In this document: positions 51,267 through 59,296 of the stretch, piece after piece
How the letters are laid out: each line of letters starts with the position of its first letter
How positions within the stretch are numbered: position 1 is the first letter of the stretch
DNA from: Streptomyces sp. M41(2017)
GTDB taxonomy: Bacteria > Actinomycetota > Actinomycetes > Streptomycetales > Streptomycetaceae
NCBI RefSeq assembly: GCF_002078175.1
Contig: NZ_MWFK01000001.1
Location: 5,804,368 to 5,868,367, forward strand
DNA length: 64,000 nucleotides
Direction: 5' to 3'
The notes under the pieces: generated by a model
What the model was told of the DNA's origin: nothing
What the model saw: only the letters and a program-made list of their open reading frames with translations
Databases searched by the model: none
Position numbers and translations under genes: made by a program

Positions 51267-51842
51267 TCAGCGGTCCAGCGACTCGGTCAGGCGCACGGTG
51301 TAGCCGTCCTCCTCCATCAGGACGACGGTGACACCGAAGGGATTGGGGTGGTCCATGTCCATCGGCGTGAAGGCGTAGTCCACAGCGGCACGGACGGGCG
51401 CCACCAGGTCACCGCCCTCCTGGGGTGCCGGGGGCGCTTTCCACTCGATTCCCGCCGTCACCGCCTCTCCCTCGCCCTTCGGGGCGGGCACCGTCTCGTC
51501 GTAGGGGAACTGGTGCAGCACATGGCCCTCAGGGGTGGCGTGGACCATGTTCAGGCACGGGACAGGGCCGCCGGAAGGCAGCCCGCACACGGTGCTGACG
51601 TCGCGGGACTCCCACGCGAGGACGACCTCGTCCGCCCCGGCCGCCGCCGCGATGTTCGACAGCGCGGCGATCCCGGTGAGCGCGTCGGCTCCGGGCTCGA
51701 CCGGGCGGAGCCAGATCAGCCCGACCAGTTCGCCGCGCACCAGCGGCATGATGACCGGCTTGGGCACCGCGCCCTCGCCCACTGCTGTGCCGTAGGTGCC
51801 TTTCATCGAGCTGACCAGCGTGTCCCACGTTCGGCTGTCCAC
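51267..51842 (-). CDS. Hypothetical protein
   Basis: A 191-residue cytoplasmic protein, well coding by codon bias. It starts DSRTWDTLVSSMKGTYG, has IMPLVRGELVGLIWLRP, AAAGADEVVLAWESRDVS and ends VTVVLMEEDGYTVRLTESLDR. No domain is recognised. GTG 51842 is supported by AAGGGGGG upstream. It is divergent from the MOSC gene. Confidence 0.7.
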   Translation of the reverse strand: MDSRTWDTLVSSMKGTYGTAVGEGAVPKPVIMPLVRGELVGLIWLRPVEPGADALTGIAALSNIAAAAGADEVVLAWESRDVSTVCGLPSGGPVPCLNMVHATPEGHVLHQFPYDETVPAPKGEGEAVTAGIEWKAPPAPQEGGDLVAPVRAAVDYAFTPMDMDHPNPFGVTVVLMEEDGYTVRLTESLDR

Positions 51843-51984
51843 AAAGGCCCCCCTTCTCCTCGCTGCTGTCCTCGAACTCAGCCGACCCTGCCACGCCGGG
51901 CGTCGTCGTGTCAGCGCGATGTCCGGCTTGTGCCCCCTTGGGGTGGGACGATCCGCAGGCGGTCGGTCGCCTAGGCTCCATCAG

Positions 51985-52494
51985 GTGCAGCATGTGGAGA
52001 TCCTTCAGTTGCTGGTGTCCGCCGTCCACCGGTTCGAGGGCCGTCCCCGTGACGGGGCGCCCGCGCTGCCGGACGAGGACCTGGTGACGACGGCGCGGGT
52101 ACGCGCGGACCTGGGCATCGTCGGTGACCGCTACTTCAATCGTCCGGCCCACCGCAACGCCTCGGTCACGCTCATGGCGGCCGAACGCTTCCCCGAGGGC
52201 CTCGACGCGCCGGCGGACCTGCGAGCCACCCGGCGCAACGTCCTGCTGAGAGGCGTCGACATCGAGTCGTACATCGGCGCCACCGTGTCCCTGGACAGCG
52301 GTACAGGCCCCGTCGTCCTGGCCGTACGCGGCGAGGCGCGGCCCTGCGCGTGGATGGACACGATGTTCGGCCCCGGTGCCCAGCGGGCACTGCGCGGCCG
52401 TGCCGGGGTCCGCTGCCGCCCGCTGTCCGACGGGACGCTCACCGTGGGGCCGGCCGTGTTCTCCGTCGTGGAGCCCGCGCCGGACAAGGGGTGA
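51985..52494 (+). CDS. MOSC-domain protein
   Basis: A 169-residue MOSC-domain protein: VSAVHRFEGRP, DLGIVGDRYFNRPAHRNASVTLMAAE, RRNVLLRGVDIESYIGATV, and RPCAWMDTMFGPGAQRALRGRAGVRCRPLSDGTLTVG (landmarks GIVGDRYF, RRNVLLRGVD, PCAWMDTMF). MOSC proteins bind or transfer sulfur with molybdenum cofactor, or detoxify N-hydroxylated bases. The cysteine in RPCAWMD is the likely sulfur-handling residue. TAGGCT ends seven bases before GTG 51985, suggesting a leaderless start. Confidence 0.85.
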   Translation: MQHVEILQLLVSAVHRFEGRPRDGAPALPDEDLVTTARVRADLGIVGDRYFNRPAHRNASVTLMAAERFPEGLDAPADLRATRRNVLLRGVDIESYIGATVSLDSGTGPVVLAVRGEARPCAWMDTMFGPGAQRALRGRAGVRCRPLSDGTLTVGPAVFSVVEPAPDKG

Positions 52495-52642
52495 GCGGAG
52501 TTTCGGAGGTCCCGGACGAAATACGGCTCCACGGTCTCCAGCCGTAGCCGCGCGCTCCGTAGCGGGTGCCGGTGTCGGTGCGGGCGAAAGCGCGCCACCT
52601 CCTGTCGGGCGCACTGCGGGGGGTGCCGGCGGGGCCCCGACG

Positions 52643-52710
52643 TTATTCAACCGATTGGTTGACAATGGGGCGCCCGCCGTCGTACGGTTATTCAACCGAA
52701 GGGTTGAATA
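52643..52710 (+). promoter_or_regulatory. Double ArsR operator overlapping a promoter
   Basis: Operator 1 at about 52643-52665 (TTCAACC-GATT-GGTTGAC) and operator 2 at 52689-52710, a perfect 9-bp dyad TATTCAACC-GAAG-GGTTGAATA. The -35 TTGACA (52659-52664) lies inside operator 1; after an 18-bp spacer the -10 TACGGT (52683-52688) abuts operator 2. A bound repressor would cover both promoter boxes. Confidence 0.8.
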
Positions 52711-52723
52711 GAGGAGGTGGGAC

Positions 52724-53086
52724 GTGGTCGACGACCGGCTGTCCCGGGTGTTCTCCGCGCTGGCCGACCCGACGCGACGCGACATCGTCGCGAGGCTGGC
52801 CGGCGGCGACGCCACGGTGAACGAACTGGCCGAGCCCTACGACGTGACCGTCCAGGCCGTGTCCAAGCACATCAAGGTCCTGGAGGACGCCGGTCTCGTC
52901 AGTCGCACCAGGGACGCCCAGCGGCGGCCCTGCCACCTCGAAGGTGAGGTGTTCGACCTGATGACGAAGTGGATCGAGCGGTACCGCCGCGAGGCGGAGG
53001 ACCGCTTCCGCCGACTCGACGCCGTACTCGAGCAGATGGAGGAACGGCCCGCTAAGGACAACACGCCCAAGGAGGAAGCATCATGA
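52724..53086 (+). CDS. ArsR-family repressor
   Basis: A 120-residue winged-helix regulator: RVFSALADPTRRDIVARLAGGDATVNELAEPYDVTVQAVSKHIKVLEDAGLVSRTRDAQRRPCHL (landmarks ALADPTRRDIVARL and TVQAVSKHIKVLEDAGLV). It lacks metal-binding cysteine clusters, like the group paired with AHSA1 proteins. GTG 52724 lies ten bases after GAGGAGG. It starts a three-gene operon with ATGA overlaps, and its own promoter contains two matching dyads. Confidence 0.92.
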   Translation: MVDDRLSRVFSALADPTRRDIVARLAGGDATVNELAEPYDVTVQAVSKHIKVLEDAGLVSRTRDAQRRPCHLEGEVFDLMTKWIERYRREAEDRFRRLDAVLEQMEERPAKDNTPKEEAS

Positions 53087-53649
53087 GCACCGCAGGGGCC
53101 AACCGTCGGCTCGAGACGCAGATCGAGGCCGACCCGGCGCTGCCGACCATCGTCATCACGCGGGAGTTCGAGGCCTCGCCGGGCCGGGTGTTCAGGGCCT
53201 ACACGGACCCCGACCTCGTCGTGCAGTGGCTCGGCCCGCGCCGGCTGAAGATGCGGATCGAGGAGTACGACGCCCGCAGCGGCGGCGCGTACCGCTATGT
53301 GCATCGCGAGGACGACGGCACCGAGTACGGCTTCCGGGGCGTGTTCCACGAGGTGCGCCCGGACGAGCGCATCGTGCAGACCTTCGCCTACGACGGCTAC
53401 CCGGACAGTGTCAGTCTGGAGAAGACCGTCTTCGAGGATCTCGGCGGCCGCACCCGGGTCACCACGACATCAGTCCTGGAATCCGTCGAAGCACGCGACG
53501 CGATCATCAAGAGCGGGATGCAGGACGGCGTCCGCCAGGGCCACGAACGGCTCGACGAGTTGCTCGCGGACCCGGGAATCGACAAGGCCGACGACAGGAC
53601 CGACTCCGACGGGGAGCTTCGGACCGACGGAAAGGGACTGAATCCATGA
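53083..53649 (+). CDS. AHSA1-type SRPBCC protein
   Basis: A 188-residue START-like protein: ITREFEASPGRVFRAYTDPDLVVQWLGPRRLKMRIEEYDARSGGAYRYVH, then YGFRGVFHEVRPDERIVQTF and GRTRVTTTSVLES (landmarks REFEASPGRVFRAYTDPDLV, GGAYRYVHREDDG). The domain binds hydrophobic ligands; no enzyme activity is assigned. It overlaps the ArsR gene and the next gene by four bases each. Confidence 0.9.
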   Translation: MSTAGANRRLETQIEADPALPTIVITREFEASPGRVFRAYTDPDLVVQWLGPRRLKMRIEEYDARSGGAYRYVHREDDGTEYGFRGVFHEVRPDERIVQTFAYDGYPDSVSLEKTVFEDLGGRTRVTTTSVLESVEARDAIIKSGMQDGVRQGHERLDELLADPGIDKADDRTDSDGELRTDGKGLNP

Positions 53650-54200
53650 CGAGCGCAGCCGACGAACACCGCACCGTCGCGGGGGACTTCACGGAACGCG
53701 TGCGCGGTGTCGACCCGAAGGCATGGAACAACCCGGCGCCCTGCGAGAACTGGGTCGCCCGGGACGTGGTGCGCCACCTCGTCGAATGGTTCCCGGCCTT
53801 CCTGAAGTCCGGGGCCGGCGTCGAACTGCCCCACGGCCCCTCGGTCGACGACGATCCGGTCGCCGCCTGGACCGTCCACTGCGACGGAGTGCAGGCGCTC
53901 CTCGACGATCCGGCCACGGCCGGCAAGGTCCTGTCGAACCCGCACATCGGTGACGTCCCACTCGACCAGGCGGTCGACCGCTTCTACACCGCCGACGTCT
54001 TCATGCACACCTGGGACCTGGCGCGGGCCACCGGCCAGCGGGAGGCGCTCGATCCTGTCAGGTGCGCGCGGCTGCTCGACGGGATGCTGCCCCTCGACGA
54101 CGTGCTCCGCAAGAGCGGCCAGTACGGACCGCGGGTCGAGGTCCCCGCGAGCGCCGACGTGCAGACCCGTCTGCTCGCCTTCATCGGCCGTACCCCCTGA
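53646..54200 (+). CDS. TIGR03086-like metal-binding (maleylpyruvate isomerase N-domain/DinB) protein
   Basis: A 184-residue four-helix DinB-fold protein: NPAPCENWVARDVVRHLVEWFPAFL near residue 30, and DRFYTADVFMHTWDLARATG near 115 (landmarks WVARDVVRHLVEW, VFMHTWDLARATG). The two His residues belong to the usual metal site. Such proteins are mycothiol- or bacillithiol-dependent transferases or close kin. Being third in the operon, it may conjugate a toxic compound sensed by the ArsR protein and bound by the SRPBCC protein (inference). Confidence 0.85.
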   Translation: MTSAADEHRTVAGDFTERVRGVDPKAWNNPAPCENWVARDVVRHLVEWFPAFLKSGAGVELPHGPSVDDDPVAAWTVHCDGVQALLDDPATAGKVLSNPHIGDVPLDQAVDRFYTADVFMHTWDLARATGQREALDPVRCARLLDGMLPLDDVLRKSGQYGPRVEVPASADVQTRLLAFIGRTP

Positions 54201-54308
54201 ACGACGGGGCGGGGCGACGGAGCCGACCGGCACGACGCCCGGGACGAACGGCCTGTCCCCGTCACCGTCACGGTCCCGTCTCTCCGTCTCCCTCTCCGTC
54301 GGAAAGTG

Positions 54309-54345
54309 CCGTACGGGCCGTGGCGTGATGCCACGGCCCGTACGG
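54309..54345. terminator. Strong bidirectional terminator
   Basis: A perfect 16-bp stem CCGTACGGGCCGTGGC and complement with five-base loop GTGAT, between the ArsR operon and the convergent snapalysin gene. Confidence 0.8.
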
Positions 54346-54376
54346 TGCCTACGCCGTTGTGCGGCCGGTGGGGGGG

Positions 54377-55048
54377 TCAGGCGGCCTTGTTCACCTTGGC
54401 GAGGGCCTTCGCCAGACCGTTGGCCCACAGCTGGTTCACGCGGGAGCGCTCGGTCGTGTTCGGGTAGCGGTTGGTGCAGGACGTGCCGGGGCCGCCGCCC
54501 GACATCAACTCGCTGCACGGGCCGCTGTAGTGGTCCGGCAGACCCAGGACGTGTCCCGTCTCGTGAGCGGTGACACGGATCGAGTCGTACTGCCGGTTCT
54601 GCGCGTAGTCCAGGAAGATGTAGCCGCTGCCGTGGCCGTTCGTCGAGGCGTACGAACCACGCGAGTCGTTGCCCTCGTAGTAGGTGAAGTCCGCCCCGCC
54701 CGTGGTCGACTGGAGCTTGACGTTGGACACGGAGCTGTTCCAGATCGAGGCGGCACTCGATATCTGCGAGCGGAAGCTCGGCGCCTGCGAGGCGTTGTAG
54801 TAGACGGTCACCGACGCGAGCGACGGGTTGGCCGTCTGCCTCTTGGCGACCGACTTCAGTACGGCGTCGAAGAACGCCTTGTTGCCGGCGGCGCCTTCGG
54901 CTCCACCGACGTACCGGGCGTTCGCGGTGGCCGGGGCGGCCGGGGCCGGCTGGGCACTCGCCGGGACCGCGGTGCCGAGCGCGGCGGACACCAGGCCGGT
55001 ACCGAGGGCGAGGGCCACGAGTCTGCGGGACGTCTTCGAGGAACGCAT
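54377..55048 (-). CDS. snpA: Snapalysin-type secreted zinc metalloprotease
   Basis: A 223-residue precursor of the M7 family. Signal peptide MRSSKTSRRLVALALGTGL... cuts near ASAQPAP; a pro-region follows, and the mature protease carries the metzincin-like motif TAHETGHVLGLPDHY with zinc ligands His, His, Asp. SASIWNSSVSNVKLQ and CSELMSGGGPGTSC (disulfide candidate) match the family. It is the small neutral protease active on milk protein. Divergent from a LysR gene, as in S. lividans/coelicolor. Confidence 0.92.
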   Translation of the reverse strand: MRSSKTSRRLVALALGTGLVSAALGTAVPASAQPAPAAPATANARYVGGAEGAAGNKAFFDAVLKSVAKRQTANPSLASVTVYYNASQAPSFRSQISSAASIWNSSVSNVKLQSTTGGADFTYYEGNDSRGSYASTNGHGSGYIFLDYAQNRQYDSIRVTAHETGHVLGLPDHYSGPCSELMSGGGPGTSCTNRYPNTTERSRVNQLWANGLAKALAKVNKAA

Positions 55049-55142
55049 GGGGGGTGCTCCTACTCGTTCGTGTGGGGTGTGAACGATGGGTTCAGCAGGA
55101 GTGTCGGGCAGGCGAAGGGTCCGGCGGATGATGGCAACAGGG

Positions 55143-55159
55143 GATAGCACCGGGCTATC
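55143..55159. promoter_or_regulatory. Candidate LysR box (T-N11-A)
   Basis: GATAGC-ACCGG-GCTATC contains a T-N11-A dyad at 55145-55157, the LysR signature, 95-111 bp before snapalysin and 74-90 bp before the regulator. Confidence 0.6.
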
Positions 55160-55232
55160 GGGGCCGACTCGTGAGCGTTCGTCGCGATTTGAACATCTGG
55201 TGCGCCGCCCCGTGCCGCCCTACCCTTCCGGC

Positions 55233-56258
55233 ATGGATCTGGAGGTGAGGCACTTACGTGCCCTGTGCGCCATCGCCGACGCGGGCAGCCTGCACAAGGC
55301 CGCCCGTGAACTCGGCGTGGCACAGCCTTCGTTGAGCACCCAGTTGCGCCGCATCGAGCAGACCCTCGGCGGGCAGCTCTTCGTCCGCGCGGGCACGGGC
55401 TGCCGTCCCACACCGCTCGGGCACGCCGTACTGAGCCGGGCGCGGCCCCTCGTCGCGGAGTTCACGGCGATGGTCACGGAGACGAGAGCCGCCGTCGCCC
55501 GGGCCGCCGACGAACGCCGACTGCGGATCGGCGCCACGGCCAGCCGCGCCCTGCCCGGCTGGATCCGGCGACTGCGCGCCCGGGTCCCGCGAACCGAACC
55601 CACCCTGCGGATGGACGTGTCGGCGAACTCCCTGCTGAGCATGGTCGCAGGGGGCTGGCTCGAACTCGCCTTCGTCCACGAGGTGGAGGGCAGCCCCCTC
55701 TCTGTCCCGCCCGAACTGTGCCTGCGTGTTCTCGTCGAACGGGAGCCGCAGTTCGTGACGCTCGCCCCCGAACACCCCGCGGCCCGGCGACACGAAGTGC
55801 CCCTCGCCGAACTCGCCGACGAGCAGTGGATGGTGGACTCGACCGTCGACGGCGAGTGGGACGGAGTGTGTCGCGTGCTGCGCGGGGCGGGACTCGACCC
55901 CGACATGCTGCACGGCGACTACCTGACCGCCTACTCGCTGGCCGCCACCGGCGAGGTCGTCACGGTCAGCCAGCCCACCGCTCGCCCTCGCTCCGACGTC
56001 GCCATCCGCCCGCTCCAGGGCGACCCGATCGGCGTACGGCTCCTGCTGGCGGCACGCACCGAGGCCGAACTCGACAACGGTTACAAGGAGTTGGAGGAGG
56101 CGTACTGGGAGGCCGCACACCAGGCGCCGGCCTACCGGGAGTGGCTGATCCGCAACAAGGCGCGGGAGACGGCGCGAGCGCTGGGCGCGAGCGCCGGGGG
56201 AGCGGGGCACGAGGGTCCGGAGCGGATGCTCGTCGCGGACGCGGGGCAGAGCGGGTGA
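55233..56258 (+). CDS. LysR-family regulator with a TTA codon
   Basis: A 341-residue LysR protein. HTH: LRALCAIADAGSLHKAARELGVAQPSLSTQLRRIEQTLGGQLFVRAGTG (landmarks SLHKAARELGVAQPSLS). Ligand domain: RLRIGATASRALPGWIRRL and ELAFVHEVEG. Codon 8 (55254-55256) is TTA, read by the bldA tRNA, so translation should depend on development. TACCCT lies seven bases before the ATG and there is no Shine-Dalgarno, indicating a leaderless transcript. It most likely activates the divergent snapalysin gene through the T-N11-A site. Confidence 0.9.
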   Translation: MDLEVRHLRALCAIADAGSLHKAARELGVAQPSLSTQLRRIEQTLGGQLFVRAGTGCRPTPLGHAVLSRARPLVAEFTAMVTETRAAVARAADERRLRIGATASRALPGWIRRLRARVPRTEPTLRMDVSANSLLSMVAGGWLELAFVHEVEGSPLSVPPELCLRVLVEREPQFVTLAPEHPAARRHEVPLAELADEQWMVDSTVDGEWDGVCRVLRGAGLDPDMLHGDYLTAYSLAATGEVVTVSQPTARPRSDVAIRPLQGDPIGVRLLLAARTEAELDNGYKELEEAYWEAAHQAPAYREWLIRNKARETARALGASAGGAGHEGPERMLVADAGQSG

Positions 56259-56396
56259 CTCCTGCCGACGGTGAAGTGTGACGGCGGCGCTGAGCACGTC
56301 GGAGGACCGGGTCGACGCGGGCGGCTGCCGGCGGCCTCGACCGAGGTGCCTCGGGGAGGCCGCCGCGCGGCGGGGCGGTCCTGCGGGAGGTGGTCG

Positions 56397-56969
56397 TCAG
56401 CGGACGACGTCGAAGACGTTCATCTGCAGGCCGTTGGAGTACACGGCGTGCTCGACGAGCTTCAGCTGCTGGGTGTCCTTGTCGGTCGCCGGGAACAGCC
56501 GCTTGCCCGCGCCGAGCAGCAGCGGGAAGACGAGCAGGTGGTAGCGGTCGACGAGACCGGCGTCCGCGAGGCCGTGGTTCAGGGCGGCGCTGCCGTGCAC
56601 GATGATCGGGCCGCCCTCGGTCTCCTTGAGGGCGGCCACCTCGTCGAGGTCCCGCAGGATGGTGGTCTCACCCCAGTTGGAGACCAGCGCGTCCTCGGTG
56701 AGACCACTGGAGACCACGTACTTCGGCATGTCCTTGTAGCGGGCGAACTCCGGCATGTCGGGCCACACGGGGCTGAACGCCTCGTAGCTGGCCCGGCCCA
56801 TCAGGATCGCGGCGGCCTCCTCCTGCTCCCGCCCCTTGATCTCGAAGGCCTCGGGGACGAACTCGACGCCCTTGAAGGTCCAGCCGGCGTTGCGATATCC
56901 GGCTTCGCCACCGGGTGCCTCCATGACGCCGTCGAGCGAGACGAACGCGGAGCTGATCAGGGTGCGCAT
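56397..56969 (-). CDS. Dihydrofolate reductase-like (RibD C-terminal) protein
   Basis: A 190-residue RibD_C/DHFR-fold protein: MRTLISSAFVSLDGVMEAPGGEAG, AILMGRASYEAFSPVWPDMPEFAR, KYVVSSGLTEDALVSNW, GPIIVHGSAALNHGLADAGLVDRYHLLVFPLLLGAGKRLFP (landmarks LISSAFVSLDGVME, LMGRASYEAFSPVW, GGPIIVHGSAALNHGL). It would bind NADPH; true folate activity is not implied. AAGGA precedes ATG 56969. Confidence 0.9.
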   Translation of the reverse strand: MRTLISSAFVSLDGVMEAPGGEAGYRNAGWTFKGVEFVPEAFEIKGREQEEAAAILMGRASYEAFSPVWPDMPEFARYKDMPKYVVSSGLTEDALVSNWGETTILRDLDEVAALKETEGGPIIVHGSAALNHGLADAGLVDRYHLLVFPLLLGAGKRLFPATDKDTQQLKLVEHAVYSNGLQMNVFDVVR

Positions 56970-57419
56970 GCTGGTTCCTTAGTGTCCGGTGTGCGGTCTT
57001 CGCGTGTTCGCCGCCGTCTCGACGCGATCGAGTCGATGGCCCCTCGCTGAGTCTTACGGGCCGCACCGGCGACGGACCGGTACGACACCGTCGGCATCCG
57101 GACGCCTGAGGTTCCTCGATCACGGCGGCGTCCAGTACTGCTCCAGGATCCATCCGACAAAAAATATTGTCAAGGAGGGAAAAGGTGTCGGTGTCTAGGT
57201 GTGCCGGGGCCAGGCGGCGAAGCGGGTGCTGCGAGCTGAGCCCAGTCTCAGGGAACTTCCGGGGCCGGGCAGCTGGGCGCCTGGGGCGAGGCCGGTCGGC
57301 GTGCCGTCGGGGGCGGTTCGGGGAGGTGAGGTGCTGGTGCCGGCATCAATTGCGTCCGGTGCGGTTCGGGAGGCGGGGGAGAGGGCAGCTCCGGTCGGCG
57401 AACGGCCCCGGTCCTCAGG
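56970..57419. other. Intergenic region with A/T-rich island
   Basis: About 450 bases without a supported gene. An island at about 57157-57183 contains GACAA-AAAATA-TTGTC and then AAGGAGGG, a perfect ribosome site, six bases before GTG 57185. The frame from there (100 codons) has poor codon bias and is Arg-rich, so I do not accept it as a gene. Confidence 0.4.
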
Positions 57420-57908
57420 TCACGGCCGACGTTCGTCCCGCCGTGGGTCCTCGTCCGCGCCTCGGCGTGACCCCGTGGCGTTGAACCAGCCCGGTCTGAC
57501 CTCGGCCAGCAGATCCGTGAGGCCGTCGACCGCAGCCCGCAGGTCCTTCTCCGAAGGGTCCACCGGTGTCGGCAGGCTCCGGCCGTGGGTCCGGAGTCGC
57601 CAGAAGTCGAAGATCTCCGCTCCGTCCGCGGTGAAGTCCACGTCGACGTCAATCCCGGACGGGCTCGTCAGCCGGCAGCCCGCTTCGTGCACCAGGTACG
57701 TATGGCCGCCGGCTTCACCGCGGCGGGCGATCAGGCCCGAGCGGACGAGTGCCGGCAGGTCCGCCAACCGCTCCACCGAGGGGACAGAAGCACTGACCTC
57801 CGCTCTGGCGTCGCCGAGAGCGGCAAGGAACCCGAGCAGCAGCACTCGGGCCGCCTCCGCATCGCGTCGGGATCCGCCGTCGCCCTCACCCTCGGTGGGG
57901 TCGCTCAT
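57420..57908 (-). CDS. Hypothetical protein (possibly DUF6896-like)
   Basis: A 162-residue protein. It starts MSDPTEGEGDGG, then helical (ARVLLLGFLAALGDARAEV), a short wing-like stretch GLIARRGEAGGHTYLVHEAGCRLTSPSGIDVDVDF and an aromatic-rich segment EIFDFWRLRTHG (landmarks VHEAGCRLTSPSG, IFDFWRLRTHG). I have a faint memory of this pattern under DUF6896, some members of which sit near polymorphic toxins, but cannot confirm it. Function unknown. Confidence 0.65.
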   Translation of the reverse strand: MSDPTEGEGDGGSRRDAEAARVLLLGFLAALGDARAEVSASVPSVERLADLPALVRSGLIARRGEAGGHTYLVHEAGCRLTSPSGIDVDVDFTADGAEIFDFWRLRTHGRSLPTPVDPSEKDLRAAVDGLTDLLAEVRPGWFNATGSRRGADEDPRRDERRP

Positions 57909-58014
57909 CGCGGGTTCCGCGGCGACGGTGCAGGGCCGGTGTCGGGTGCATCGCCGTGACGTCGGCTCACTCCGGCGCACGGGTCGTGGGGCGTCGTCCG
58001 GTTCCCTCGGCGCG

Positions 58015-58674
58015 TCAAGTGGTCGGCCCCACGCCGGATGTGGGCGCGGCGGCCTCCAGGTCGGTGATCGTGCCCGACATGATCGTGCGCACGTGCTCGG
58101 TGATGTGTTCCGCCGGCCAGTCCCACCAGGCCACGTCGAGGAGACGGTCGATCTCCTCCTCGCTGTAGCGGGTGCGGATGAGACGGGCCGGGTTTCCGCC
58201 GACGACGCCGTAGTCGGGCACGTCCGCGGTGACGACGGCACCGGAGGCGATGATCGCGCCGTTGCCGATCCGTACGCCGGGCATGACCGTCGTGCCGTGC
58301 CCGAACCAGACGTCGTGGCCGACGACGGTGTCGCCCCGGTTCGGCAGGCCGGTGAGCAGGTCGAAGTGGTCGGCCCAGGAACCACCCATGGTGGGGAACG
58401 GGAAGGTCGACGGCCCGTCCATACGGTGGTTGGCGCCGTTCATGATGAACCGCACCCCCGTGCCCAGCGCGCAGAACCTGCCGATGATCAGCTTCTCCGG
58501 CCCGTAGTGGTAGAGCACGTTGCGTGTCTCGAACGCGGTCGCGTCGTCCGGGTCGTCGTAGTACGAGTACTCCCCGACCTCGATCAACGGCGACTTCACC
58601 AGCGGTTTGAGCAGTACCACACGCGGCTGGTCGGGCATCGGACGAAGAACCGTCGGGTCGGCGGGGACGGGCAT
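58015..58674 (-). CDS. CatB/Vat-family xenobiotic O-acetyltransferase
   Basis: A 219-residue left-handed beta-helix acetyltransferase. IEVGEYSYYDDPDD, LIIGRFCALGTGVRFIMNGANHRM with the catalytic His, WFGHGTTVMPGVRIGNGAIIASGAVVTADVPDYGVVGGNPARLIR (landmarks GRFCALGTGVRFIM, VWFGHGTTVMPGV, GVVGGNPARLIRTR). Vat/CatB enzymes acetylate streptogramin A or chloramphenicol using acetyl-CoA; drug resistance is possible but not shown. The frame is open upstream through another gene (see next entry); ATG 58674, about eleven bases after GGAAGG, gives the family's normal length. Confidence 0.87.
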   Translation of the reverse strand: MPVPADPTVLRPMPDQPRVVLLKPLVKSPLIEVGEYSYYDDPDDATAFETRNVLYHYGPEKLIIGRFCALGTGVRFIMNGANHRMDGPSTFPFPTMGGSWADHFDLLTGLPNRGDTVVGHDVWFGHGTTVMPGVRIGNGAIIASGAVVTADVPDYGVVGGNPARLIRTRYSEEEIDRLLDVAWWDWPAEHITEHVRTIMSGTITDLEAAAPTSGVGPTT

Positions 58675-59292
58675 GATGTGTGGTTCCTTCCGGGCACGGG
58701 TCGGTGTCTGCTCCGTGATCACGGTACTGCGCCGACGACGACAGGCGAGTGCGCGTGCGACAACAGGCCCCTGCCGACGGTCTCTTGCCGACGGCTGTCC
58801 GCAACGGGCCTCGCTTGAACGGAGCGAGCCGTGCCGGCGGGGACGACGTATCGCCGGATCCTCAGGCGATGACGACACACCGCCCTGCCGGCGCGTGGCG
58901 CGACTCTCCGTGAGCGCAACCGTGCTGACCACGCGGGCGAGCCGGGGAAGCAGCAGGTCCAGGTCGGCGGGCGGCACCACGTCGAAGAGATCGTCCTCGC
59001 CGTCCCGGACGGGTGCGCACTCCTGGTACACCCGGAGCCCGCCGTCGACGACCAACTCGTCCACCGTGGCCAGGAGTTCGTCATCGATCTCCAAGGACTC
59101 GAAGTGGACGCGGGCCTCGGGGACCATCTGAGGGGACGGGCGCTGCTCGTAGGCGTACGTCCAGGGGCCGTCACCCAGCCCGCGCGCACGCAGGAGGTCG
59201 GCGAGACGGAACCGGGGCGTCAGCGTCCCGTCCGTGTACATCAGCTTCTCGATGATGAGCAGCTTGAGGTTGAAGGCCTGGAGGTCGGCCAC
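58675..59292 (-). pseudogene. Decayed DUF6892-like gene in frame with the acetyltransferase
   Basis: From GTG 59292 about 120 codons look fully coding: ADLQAFNLKLLIIEKLMYTDG, RFRLADLLRARGLGDGPWTYAYE and DLFDVVPPADLDLLLPRL are the landmarks, which I associate with DUF6892. After about residue 122 the coding character fades, and no stop occurs before the acetyltransferase. Either the natural 3' end was lost, or a 425-residue fusion is made. Relatives I recall end near this point. It starts four bases before the convergent-oriented end of the FUSC gene, on the same strand. Confidence 0.5.
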
Positions 59293-59296
59293 CGGT

